Below are positions 28,354-36,820 of a stretch of DNA of 64,000 bases, in pieces. The notes beneath the pieces are model-generated. The model saw nothing but the letters and a program-made list of their open reading frames with translations, was not told the origin of the DNA and did no database searches. The DNA lies in NCBI GenBank assembly GCA_009837885.1, contig VXSP01000013.1, positions 1 to 64,000 on the forward strand, in the 5' to 3' direction. Position numbers and translations under genes: made by a program. This stretch comes from Holophagales bacterium. Its GTDB lineage: Bacteria > Acidobacteriota > Thermoanaerobaculia > Multivoradales > Multivoraceae. The number at the start of each line of letters is the position of its first letter. Position 1 is the stretch's first letter.

Positions 28354-29736
28354 ATGACCGTGGCACTTGACGTCGCGACCCCTTCCCGATCCCGCTCTCT
28401 GGAGCTGCCGCCGTGCAGCCACCAGCCGGAGCCCTACCTGGGACCAGGCCGCGAGAAGATCCTGGAACTGCGCCGGCAGCACGTGAACCCGGCCCTGTTC
28501 ACCCTTTACAGCGAACCCGTGATGCTGGTCGAGGGCCACCGGCAGTACGTCTGGGACGAGACCGGCCGCCGCTATCTCGATCTGTTCGCGGGAATCTGCA
28601 CCGTCGCCTGCGGCCATTCCCACCCGAAGATCGTCGCCGCCGTCCAGAAGCAGATGGCGTTGCTGGCGCACGGATCGACCGCCTTCCTGCACCCGAACAT
28701 GCCGCGCTTCGCCGAGGCGTTGCTGGCCAAGCTGCCGCCGAGTCTGGACCGGATCTACTTCGTGAACAGCGGCAGCGAGGCGAACGATCTGGCGATCCAG
28801 ATGGCCCGGCTTCACACCGGCCACACCGACGTCATCGGCATCCGCAACGCCTACCACGGCGGCAGCGCGCCGACCGGGGCGCTGACCGGGATCCACACGT
28901 GGAAGTCCGGCGTCCAGCGCGGCGGACCGGTGCACCACGCGCTCAACCCGGACCCCTACCGCAATCCGTTCTCCGGCACGCCCGAGCAGATCGCCAGCCG
29001 TTCCGCGGAGGACGTGGCCGAACTGATCCGCTACTCCACCCCGGGCCAGGTGGCCGCCTTCATCTCGGAGCCGATCCAGGGCGCCGGCGGCGTGACGATG
29101 GGCGCGCCGAACTACCTCCCCGAGGTTTACGAGATCGTGCGCGCGCACGGCGGCGTCTGCATCGCCGACGAAGTACAGACCGGCTTCGGCCGGACCGGCG
29201 ACAACTTCTGGGGCTTCGAGCGCTCCGGCGTCGTCCCCGAGATCGTCACGATGGCGAAGGGCATCGGCAACGGCCTGCCGCTGGCGGCCGTCGCCACCAC
29301 GTCGGAGATCGCCGCCGCCCTGGCGCAGAGACTCCACATCAACACGTTCGGCGGCAATCCGCTGGTGTCCGCGGCCGGCCTGGCTGTGCTGGAGGTCCTC
29401 GAGGAAGAGGGCCTGCAGCAGAACGCCAAGGTGCAGGGCAACCGACTCCTCGAGGGTCTCCGGGCCCTGGCCGAGCGTCACGAAGGAATCGGCAATGTCC
29501 GCGGCCAGGGACTCATGATCGGCGTCGAACTGGTCGCCGACCGGGAAGCCAGGACGCCGGGAACCGCACTGACCGGCCGCGTGCTCGACGAACTCAAGGA
29601 CCTCGGCGCCCTCGTCGGCAAGGGCGGGCTCTACGGCAACGTGCTCCGGATCAAGCCGCCTCTGGTGCTGACCGACGCCGACGTCGAGTTCGCGCTGGCG
29701 GCCATGGATGAGGCGTTGGCGCGGGCGGCACAGTAG
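28354..29736 (+). CDS. Class III aminotransferase (AGXT2-like)
   Basis: YVWDETGRRYLDLFAGICTVACGHSHPKI; YFVNSGSEANDLAIQMARLHTGH; CIADEVQTGFGRTGDNFWGFERSGVVPEIVTMAKGIGNG. Confidence 0.93.
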   Translation: MTVALDVATPSRSRSLELPPCSHQPEPYLGPGREKILELRRQHVNPALFTLYSEPVMLVEGHRQYVWDETGRRYLDLFAGICTVACGHSHPKIVAAVQKQMALLAHGSTAFLHPNMPRFAEALLAKLPPSLDRIYFVNSGSEANDLAIQMARLHTGHTDVIGIRNAYHGGSAPTGALTGIHTWKSGVQRGGPVHHALNPDPYRNPFSGTPEQIASRSAEDVAELIRYSTPGQVAAFISEPIQGAGGVTMGAPNYLPEVYEIVRAHGGVCIADEVQTGFGRTGDNFWGFERSGVVPEIVTMAKGIGNGLPLAAVATTSEIAAALAQRLHINTFGGNPLVSAAGLAVLEVLEEEGLQQNAKVQGNRLLEGLRALAERHEGIGNVRGQGLMIGVELVADREARTPGTALTGRVLDELKDLGALVGKGGLYGNVLRIKPPLVLTDADVEFALAAMDEALARAAQ

Positions 29737-29780
29737 CGTCGCCGCTTCGCGGCGCAGTCCATAGGCCGCCTTCGGCGGCG

Positions 29781-29857
29781 GCCGGCGGGGACGCCGGCGC
29801 ACCCGGTGTGCGGCGTCGGCGGAGTTACAGACTGGGTGCGCCGGCGTCCTCGCCGGC
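29781..29857. repeat. Pair of REP-like palindromes in inverted (BIME-like) arrangement
   Basis: 29781-29807 GCCGGCGGGGACGCCGGCGCACCCGGT and 29831-29857 ACTGGGTGCGCCGGCGTCCTCGCCGGC, 23-nt spacer. Confidence 0.85.
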
Positions 29858-29934
29858 TTTCGGACGGCGCCGCGAAGCGGTGACGGCCGAACTCGACGCG
29901 CGAGGCCGAAGGCCTCACCTTGGTCTCCCGCGGC

Positions 29935-31110
29935 CTACAAACCAACGACCGAGACGAAGCTGACGCAGCGGCCCGGGGCGCCGCCGAGGTTGTGGGTCAG
30001 GCCGACCTTGGGATCGGCGATCTGACGCTCACCGGCCTCGCCGCGGAGCTGGAGCCACATCTCGTACATCATCCGCAGACCGGAGGCGCCGATCGGATGG
30101 CCGAAGCTCTTCAGGCCGCCGTCCGGGTTGACCGGCTGGTCGCCGTCGAGATCGAAACGGCCGTCCATCGTGTCCTTCCAGGCCTGGCCGCGCGGCGAGA
30201 ACCCGAGGTCCTCCATCAGGACCAGCTCGGTCGGCGTGAAGCAGTCGTGGACTTCCGCCATGCTGATCTGCTCGCGCGGATCCTCGATGCCGGCCTGCAC
30301 GTAGGCGTCTCTGGCGCTCTCGACGACCTCGGGGAAGGTCGTGAAGTCGTAGTCCTGGCGCTTGGCGCCCTCGGAGGGACCGGCCACGAACGACAGCGCC
30401 TTGATGAAGATCGGGTTGTCGTTGTACTTGTGGGCGTCCTCGGCGCGGCAGATGACCGCCGCGGCGGAGCCGTCGGAGACGCCCGAGCAGTCCATGATGC
30501 CGAGCATGCCGGCGACCTTGGGAGAGGCGTTGATCTTCTCGACCGGCACCTCGCGCTGGAACTGCGCCTTCTCGTTGCGGGCGCCGTTGTAGTGGTTCTT
30601 GTAGGCGATCTTGGTGAGCACGTCGCGCATCGTCTCGAGATCGACGCCGTACTTCTCGGCGTACGCGGGCGCCAGCAGGGAGAAGTTCGCCGGCGCGGTC
30701 ATGCCGGACTCGGTGCCGTCGCCCGGAGGGGCGCTGCCGGTCAGACCGGAGAACCCGGAGTCCTTCAGCTTCTCGACGCCGACCGCCATGACCAGATCGT
30801 AGGCGCCGGACGCCACCGCATAGGCGGCGTTGCGGATCGCCTCGCTGCCGGTGGCGCACATGTTCTCGAGGCGGGTGACCGGCTTGTACTGGATCTTCAG
30901 GGGCTCGGAGAGCGTGAGACCGGAGATGCCGCTGCCGGTGGTGCCGAGCCAGTAGGCGTCGACGTTGTCCGGCTCGATCCCGGCGGAGCCGTAGGCCTCC
31001 TGCACGGCATCGACCAGCAGATCGCTGGCGCTGCGATTCCAGTGTTCTCCGAACTTGGTGCAGCCCATGCCGACGATGGCTACGCGATCACAGATTCCCT
31101 TGCTGGCCAT
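29935..31110 (-). CDS. Thiolase-family / SCP-X-like acetyl-CoA acetyltransferase
   Basis: DRVAIVGMGCTKFGEHWNRSASDLLVDAVQEAY; ENMCATGSEAIRNAAYAVASGAYDLVMAVGVEKL; GGLKSFGHPIGASGLRMMYEM. Confidence 0.9.
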   Translation of the reverse strand: MASKGICDRVAIVGMGCTKFGEHWNRSASDLLVDAVQEAYGSAGIEPDNVDAYWLGTTGSGISGLTLSEPLKIQYKPVTRLENMCATGSEAIRNAAYAVASGAYDLVMAVGVEKLKDSGFSGLTGSAPPGDGTESGMTAPANFSLLAPAYAEKYGVDLETMRDVLTKIAYKNHYNGARNEKAQFQREVPVEKINASPKVAGMLGIMDCSGVSDGSAAAVICRAEDAHKYNDNPIFIKALSFVAGPSEGAKRQDYDFTTFPEVVESARDAYVQAGIEDPREQISMAEVHDCFTPTELVLMEDLGFSPRGQAWKDTMDGRFDLDGDQPVNPDGGLKSFGHPIGASGLRMMYEMWLQLRGEAGERQIADPKVGLTHNLGGAPGRCVSFVSVVGL

Positions 31111-31119
31111 AGGTTCTCC

Positions 31120-32517
31120 TCAGCGCTTCGGACGCGCCTTCCAGAAGTAGTTGTGGACGCCGCCCGCAGTGTACAGGCGGCGGAACGTCATTTCCAACTC
31201 GTCGCCGATGCCCACGTTGTCCGGATCGACGTCGGTGAGCTGGCAGAGCATCCTGCCGCCCTTGTCGAAATCGACCACCGCGCCGATGACCGGCGGCTGC
31301 AGCGAGTAGGCGAGCCGATCCAGGGTGTACGTGCTGATCCGGCATTCGCCGTCGGCGTAGGGCTCGACCGTCGAATCGTCGACCGCCTGGCAGACAACGC
31401 ACACGCGCTGGGGCGGCAGATTCGTGTTGCCGCAGCGGTTGCAGCGGGAGCCCAGGAAACCGAACTTCCAGCGCTCGGCGCGCTGCATCGGCGGCGCCGC
31501 GGGCCGATCCGGATCCGGGCGGCGCGGCGGCTCGAACGGCAGCACCTCGCGCCACTTGAGGTAGGTCGTGTAGGCCAGGTCGTTGCGCTTGGACTCGACC
31601 CAGGAGGCCACGGAGTGCTTCGGACGGCCGGCGTCGATCGCGTCGGTGACCTCGAACACGGCCACGTCGACGCCGTCGGCGACCACCGCAACCGCGATCC
31701 GGTCGCCCGCCGACGCGCCGTCGAGAGCGCTCGCCAGCACCAGACCGGCGTGAGCGGAGCCGGCTCGGCCAACGGTGCCGGCCAGTCCATCCAGAATCTG
31801 CTCGGGCGCGACGCCCGCGGGCCGGAGGAAGCCGCGGAAGACGCGGGCGTTCGTGCCGTCCAGCACGACCTTCGAAAGATCGGAGGCGGAAACGCCGGCA
31901 TCGGCCAGGGCGCGGCCGAACGTCTCGACCAGGAGCGGCGTGTACACGTCGGCACCGAAACGCTCCTCCCACTGCTTGGCGAAGGGCATTCCCGGGCTCT
32001 TCCAGACGTCGAGCACCTCTTCGGTGCACGAAGCGCGGCCGATCAGCCGCGCGACCGGTTCCGAACCGTTGCCGCTGAGGACGAAGGCCGCCGCCGCATC
32101 GCCGCCGCCGGACTCGCGAGGACCGCTCGGAGCGCCGACGACCACATCGCTGGCCGCCACCAGGACCGTACGGCCCGCCGACGCCATGTCGATGCCGGCC
32201 AGAAGCGCCGAGAGACCGGACCGGGTCGAGCCGCCCAGGTCCAGCGCGGTGACCGACTTGGGCAGGTTCGTCGCCGCCTGCAGGGTCGCGGCGTTCAGCT
32301 TCTCGGAGTAGGGGGCGCTGGTCGACGCGAAGGCCACCGTGTCGACCGCGGCGCCTTCCGGCAGTTCGCGGAGCGCCTCGCGCGACGCCTCGACCGCCAT
32401 CGAGGCGGAGTCTTCGTCATAGCTGGCGGCAGCGCGCTCACCGCGGCCGGCGCCGATGGCGGACCGCTGAATCCGGTTGAAGGGTACGTAGCTGCCGTAG
32501 CGGACGATTCCGGACAT
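31120..32517 (-). CDS. HMG-CoA synthase-like protein fused to C-terminal zinc-ribbon/OB-fold (DUF35-type) domain
   Basis: N-terminal GIVRYGSYVPFNRIQRSAIG; C-terminal RAERWKFGFLGSRCNRCGNTNLPPQRVCVVC (four-Cys ribbon) then OB-like region. Confidence 0.85.
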   Translation of the reverse strand: MSGIVRYGSYVPFNRIQRSAIGAGRGERAAASYDEDSASMAVEASREALRELPEGAAVDTVAFASTSAPYSEKLNAATLQAATNLPKSVTALDLGGSTRSGLSALLAGIDMASAGRTVLVAASDVVVGAPSGPRESGGGDAAAAFVLSGNGSEPVARLIGRASCTEEVLDVWKSPGMPFAKQWEERFGADVYTPLLVETFGRALADAGVSASDLSKVVLDGTNARVFRGFLRPAGVAPEQILDGLAGTVGRAGSAHAGLVLASALDGASAGDRIAVAVVADGVDVAVFEVTDAIDAGRPKHSVASWVESKRNDLAYTTYLKWREVLPFEPPRRPDPDRPAAPPMQRAERWKFGFLGSRCNRCGNTNLPPQRVCVVCQAVDDSTVEPYADGECRISTYTLDRLAYSLQPPVIGAVVDFDKGGRMLCQLTDVDPDNVGIGDELEMTFRRLYTAGGVHNYFWKARPKR

Positions 32518-32613
32518 GGAAACGGGTCTCCTGGTTGGCGGGAAGCTCTTCTGCCGACCGTTCGGTAGGTTCAGTGGATCGAGTATAGCGATCCGTAACC
32601 GCGCGCCGAACCG

Positions 32614-33972
32614 TTACTGGTTCCGGTTCATCCGCTCGATCCGCTCCTGGAGCGCCTGCATCTCCTCCACTCGCTTCCGGGTGTACTCCTCCCAGTACTG
32701 CTCGAAGTCGACCGGCTTGCCGTCAACGACCTGGTAGATGCGGGTGAACTTCTGCACGTCGCCGGTCTCGCGGAACTGGATCGTGCCGGTGACTCCCGGC
32801 AGTTCCCGAATCGCCCGCATTCCCTTCAGAAAGTCGCTCGGGACGTTGATCACCTCGAGCTCGGCCAGGGCCCCGATCAGGACCCCCATCGAGTCGTAGC
32901 CCAGGCCGGCGTAGTAACTCGGCGTGTTCAGCGCGTCCTTCGCCGAGGCAAGAGCCTCCACCGCCGCTTCGGCTTCCGTCCTCGCGGCCGCCAGGCCCGG
33001 ATTGCCGAGGTCCATGCCCTGCAGCGCCGTCCTCGCGCGCTCGTCCTCCGCTACCGCCTCCTGGTAGGCGGTCCAGGCGGCCGGATCCGTGAACTTCTCG
33101 CGGTAGTCGGCAACGAACGACGCCGTCGGCTCGTCCGGGCTGTCGACGTCGAACACCGGCGCCGTCATGTAGACGTCGTTTGCCGCGGGCCCGGCGGCCT
33201 CGAGCACCGCCTCGATCATCAGCGAGGAACTCGTCGCCAGCCGCTTGTCGCCACCCTCGAACCCAGCGAGACGAAGCGCCTGGATCGCCTCGGCGAGGGC
33301 GGCGCCCGAAGCCGCGACGTAGATGCCGTCCGCCTCGTAGCCGAGTGCCTCCTGCACCATCGCGTTCTGGTCGGAGGAGGGAGTGAAGGTCACCCTGCCC
33401 GCCAGCTCCGTTCCCCACACCTGCTCCACCGAGTCCGCCAGGGAGGTGCCGAAAGCCGAGTCCTCGACCACCAGGGCGAGCCGCTCGACGTTCACCCGGT
33501 CGCGGAGGAAGGTCGCCATCGTCGACGCCTCGATCTCGGCGCTCGGGAAGAGGCGGTAGAAGTACTCCGACGCGCCGCTCAGTTCGGGGCTCGACGCCGA
33601 AGGCGAGACGAGAACCCGCCCTGCGTCGTCCGCGACCGGCACCATGGCGAGGGCCTCGGCGCTCGTCGCGCCGCCGATCGCCGCCAGCGATGTCGAGAGA
33701 GCCGAGTCGAGCAGCGACGCGGCCTGCTGGGCGTCGCCCTCGGAGTCGATCACTTCGACGACGACGTTGTAGCCGAGTTCCTCGTCGCCTGACATCAACC
33801 GGTCCTGACGCAACTGGATCCCGTTCGCGATCTCTTCGCCGTAGATCCCGGCAGGGCCGGTCATCGGCAGGATGACCGAGAAGTTGACGGTCGGAACCTC
33901 GGGGCCACAGCCCGCCGTGAGCAGCAGGCAGAGCGCTCCCAACAGCACAAGAGTACGGGTACGGAAGTTCAT
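32614..33972 (-). CDS. ABC transporter substrate-binding lipoprotein (Leu/Ile/Val-binding type)
   Basis: Lipobox LCLLLTAGCGPE; VNFSVILPMTGPAGIYGEEIANGIQL; periplasmic-binding type 1 fold. Confidence 0.88.
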   Translation of the reverse strand: MNFRTRTLVLLGALCLLLTAGCGPEVPTVNFSVILPMTGPAGIYGEEIANGIQLRQDRLMSGDEELGYNVVVEVIDSEGDAQQAASLLDSALSTSLAAIGGATSAEALAMVPVADDAGRVLVSPSASSPELSGASEYFYRLFPSAEIEASTMATFLRDRVNVERLALVVEDSAFGTSLADSVEQVWGTELAGRVTFTPSSDQNAMVQEALGYEADGIYVAASGAALAEAIQALRLAGFEGGDKRLATSSSLMIEAVLEAAGPAANDVYMTAPVFDVDSPDEPTASFVADYREKFTDPAAWTAYQEAVAEDERARTALQGMDLGNPGLAAARTEAEAAVEALASAKDALNTPSYYAGLGYDSMGVLIGALAELEVINVPSDFLKGMRAIRELPGVTGTIQFRETGDVQKFTRIYQVVDGKPVDFEQYWEEYTRKRVEEMQALQERIERMNRNQ

Positions 33973-34130
33973 CACTTCAGATCTCCATCTTCCGGCAACC
34001 TCAGGGCATCGAAGCGGCACGCCCTTCCGGGCGTCTCGTGCGATCCGGCGCCACGCACGCGAAATTGCACGATCGAATTCTTGATTCTAGGAGTGCGCGA
34101 GGCAGTACGCAACCCTGCCGGCCACGTCCC

Positions 34131-34700
34131 TCAGACGTCGAACAGGGGACTCGGGGGCATCCACTCCGAGCCGTTGCGATCCAGCCGGAAGCCGTCCGCG
34201 TTTCGTGTGGGCGTCGGCCGGTTCCGCCAGGTGCCAACGATCCAGGCTCTCAGGGCGGCCATCACACCGCCGTGAGACACGACGATGATCTGCTGCTCCC
34301 GGTGGCGTTCTGCCAGTTCGGCCACCACCGGCGCCGCGCGCGAGGCGACGTCGACGAGCGATTCGCCACCGGGCGCCCGGTGGTGCCAGAACTCCTCGAT
34401 GTCGAGATCGGCGACGACCGTACGGTAGACCTCCCAGGGCTTGCCCCGAAGCTCTCCAAAACACCGTTCCTGGATGCCGTCGATCTCGACCACCGGCAGC
34501 CCGACCTCGGCCGCGATCTCGTCGGCGGTCTGGCGGGCGCGGCGAAAGCGGCTGCAGTACAGGTGGGACGGCTCGTACTGCTCCGCCAGCAACCGGCCGG
34601 CCTCACGAGCCTGCCGGTGCCCGAGCTCGGTCAACGGCTCGTGATCGTGCCAGGTGTACCGGCTCGCCAGGTTCGCGGTGCTCTCCGCGTGGCGAACCAT
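34131..34700 (-). CDS. Histidine phosphatase-family protein
   Basis: MVRHAESTANLASRYTWHDHEPLTELGHRQAREAG; IIVVSHGGVMAAL. Confidence 0.9.
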   Translation of the reverse strand: MVRHAESTANLASRYTWHDHEPLTELGHRQAREAGRLLAEQYEPSHLYCSRFRRARQTADEIAAEVGLPVVEIDGIQERCFGELRGKPWEVYRTVVADLDIEEFWHHRAPGGESLVDVASRAAPVVAELAERHREQQIIVVSHGGVMAALRAWIVGTWRNRPTPTRNADGFRLDRNGSEWMPPSPLFDV

Positions 34701-34720
34701 CAGCAGCGTGGACAGCGGCG

Positions 34721-36178
34721 TCAGTCCCCTACCAGCCGGGTGACCGGCTGGCTGCCGACCGGGCCGCTCACCCAGCCGCCGATCACGGCCGAGAACAGGC
34801 CCGCGTTGCCGCCGGCGTGGACCAGCAGCAGCCCGTCCGGCCGGAACTTCGGCACCTGGGCGTCCGCCATCTTCTCCGGCAAGCCCTCGGCGATGTCGCC
34901 GGCGCCGCGCACGAGATCCGCGCCGGAACGAACGAGCGCGGCGTCGAGCGCACGGCGCAGTCTGGCCTTGTCCCAGCCCGCCCGCCGGAAGACGTTGCCG
35001 TGCTCGAAACCCACGACGAGCATGGCGTCGAAGCCGACGACTAGCTTGTGGTGGGCGACCGCCAGGAGCGCCGAGGCCAGGGAGCGAGCCAGCGATTCCG
35101 GCTCGCGCGAAAGCTGGTCGACGACGCCTCGCGGCCCCTCGCCGGCGAACAGGGTAACGGCGGACTCACCTTCGGGAACGCCGCGTTCCGTGGCCAGCGA
35201 GGTCCACGGCGAGTCGGCCTCGCGCTCGGGGAAGCAGAAGCTGAGCTTGCCGGGGTTGCCGAGCGTCGCCCGATCGACCTCCCCCGGACGGGCGCCGCCG
35301 ACGTTGCGCAGCACGAGCTGCAGCGCGCGGCCGATCGTCGTGTTCGCCCGGTTGCCCTGCCCGAGAACATTCATCTTCGAGTTCATGCCGAGGGCGGCGG
35401 TGACCGGACCGTTGACGACGACGACCGGGCCGGCGAAGTAGGTCGTGGCCGCCAGGCCGTGCCAGTTGAACTCCTCGGTCAGAGCCGCCTCCACGGCGGC
35501 CAGGACGACCGGCAGGTACTCGGGCCGGCAGCCCGCCATCACGGCGTTGACCGCGACCTTCTCGACCGTGCACTCGCCGTAGTCGGGCGCCACCAGGCCG
35601 AGCACTTCCGCGCGGTCGCGGCGCGTGCCCGCGAGCAAGCGTTCGACCCGCTCCGGAGTCGGCGGCACGACCGGAAGACCGTCCGTCCAGCCCCGTGCGA
35701 AGCAGGCCTCGACGTCGTCCTCCTGGTCGCCGAGCTCGACCCGGCGCGCCCCGCCCTGGGCGAACAGCGCGGCGAGCCGCTCGCTATGCGGCGGCTCAAC
35801 GTTCAGGGCGCCGCAACCCGGACGGCTCGGCGGCAGATCGGCTCCCAACTCGCCGATGCCGGCCACGCCCTGCCACTGCTCGCGGTTCCAACCGATGGCG
35901 GTGGCCGACGTGGAACCTCCCTCCCGCGTCAGCAGGGTCGGCACGATCTCGATCCCCAACCGGTGCGACAGCGTCAGATCGGCATCGTGGACGGGACTTC
36001 CCTCGGCGGGAAACGCCGGGTCGTCCTGGGTGACGACCAGAACCGGCCGGTGGCGGCGAACCTCCGCCAGCACCGGTTCGACCATCTGGCACGTCGGGCA
36101 GTCCTTCTTGACCACCGCGACCAGACCCTGGTCGAAGCCCGGCGGCGCCGGGGCGGAGGCTGATGGTGTCGCAGTCAT
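34721..36178 (-). CDS. Thioredoxin-like (CPTC) N-terminal domain fused to a large uncharacterised domain; divergent neighbour of UGSC selenoprotein
   Basis: MTATPSASAPAPPGFDQGLVAVVKKDCPTCQMVEPVLAEVRRHRPVLVVTQDD, then FARGWTDGLPVVPPTPERVERLL...GECTVEKVAVNAVMAGCRPEYLPVVLAAVEAAL. Listed 1019-aa ORF trimmed to M at 36178. Confidence 0.82.
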   Translation of the reverse strand: MTATPSASAPAPPGFDQGLVAVVKKDCPTCQMVEPVLAEVRRHRPVLVVTQDDPAFPAEGSPVHDADLTLSHRLGIEIVPTLLTREGGSTSATAIGWNREQWQGVAGIGELGADLPPSRPGCGALNVEPPHSERLAALFAQGGARRVELGDQEDDVEACFARGWTDGLPVVPPTPERVERLLAGTRRDRAEVLGLVAPDYGECTVEKVAVNAVMAGCRPEYLPVVLAAVEAALTEEFNWHGLAATTYFAGPVVVVNGPVTAALGMNSKMNVLGQGNRANTTIGRALQLVLRNVGGARPGEVDRATLGNPGKLSFCFPEREADSPWTSLATERGVPEGESAVTLFAGEGPRGVVDQLSREPESLARSLASALLAVAHHKLVVGFDAMLVVGFEHGNVFRRAGWDKARLRRALDAALVRSGADLVRGAGDIAEGLPEKMADAQVPKFRPDGLLLVHAGGNAGLFSAVIGGWVSGPVGSQPVTRLVGD

Positions 36179-36262
36179 GGCCGGCGACCCTAGCACCCGG
36201 TTCCGCGGCGCCAGTGCCTGGCCAGCGTCGTGTATCGTTCGGGGCTCACCCAGGAGACTCCC

Positions 36263-36778
36263 ATGGTCCAGACTCTGATCGACCCGACGAACGAGGCCGC
36301 GCCCGCCGCGCGTACGGCTGCGCCGCGCCTCGAGTCCCTCGGCGGCAAGACGATCGCCCTGCTCGACATCTCCAAGGCTCGCGGCGACGTGTTCCTCGAC
36401 CGCGTCGAGGAACGGATCGCCAGCCGGGGCGCCAACGTCCTCCGCTTCACCAAGCCCACCTTCTCCAAGGTGGCGCCGGCCGACCTGCGCGCCGAGATCG
36501 CCCAGCGTTGCGACGCGGTGATCGAAGCGCTGGCCGACTGAGGGTCCTGCACGTCGTGCAGTGTGCACGACACGACCCAGTTGGAAGAGATGGGATTGCC
36601 GTCCGTGTTCGTCGCTTCGTGCGAGTTCCAGGACGCGGCCGAGTCGCAGTCGAAGTCGCTCGGCTCCACGCCCGAGGTCGTCTACGTGCGGCACCCGATT
36701 CAGGACCGCACGGACGACGAGATGGCCGACATCGCCGATCAGGCGGTCGATTCCCTCGTCTCGGCGCTGACCAACTGA
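36263..36778 (+). CDS. UGSC-family selenoprotein; in-frame TGA at 36539-36541 read as selenocysteine (residue 93)
   Basis: ATG 36263 after AGGAG; the frames of the two listed ORFs (36230..36541 and 36563..36778) are the same and joined by one TGA: ...CDAVIEALAD-U-GSCTSCSVHDTTQLEEMGLPSVFVASCEFQDAAESQSKSLGSTPEVVYVRHPIQ. Matches the UGSC signature of that family. Confidence 0.88.
36542..36578 (+). promoter_or_regulatory. SECIS-like hairpin immediately 3' of the UGA codon
   Basis: GGGTC CTGCACG TCGTGC AGTGT GCACGA CAC GACCC: lower stem GGGTC/GACCC, asymmetric internal loop, upper stem TCGTGC/GCACGA, 5-nt apical loop. Confidence 0.7.
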
Positions 36779-36820
36779 CGGCGCGCGAAGCGCCGGCCGG
36801 GTCGAGGGCTCGCTAGGCCC

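Noticed and set aside
28413-29711. 432-aa plus-strand ORF overlapping the class III aminotransferase
   Set aside because: Out-of-frame Arg/Pro/Gly-rich translation; the other frame has all PLP-enzyme motifs.
29920-32568. 882-aa plus-strand ORF opposite the thiolase and HMG-CoA synthase-like genes
   Set aside because: Antisense shadow spanning two genuine minus-strand genes with clear motifs.
36539-36541. TGA as a genuine stop, making two separate small genes or a pseudogene
   Set aside because: Same frame before and after, the UGSC signature at exactly this codon, and an adjacent SECIS-like hairpin favour Sec recoding; the second ORF has no convincing independent start or RBS.
36190-36669. 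159-aa minus-strand ORF covering the selenoprotein TGA region
   Set aside because: No recognisable domain; the plus-strand read-through gives a known family on both sides of the TGA.
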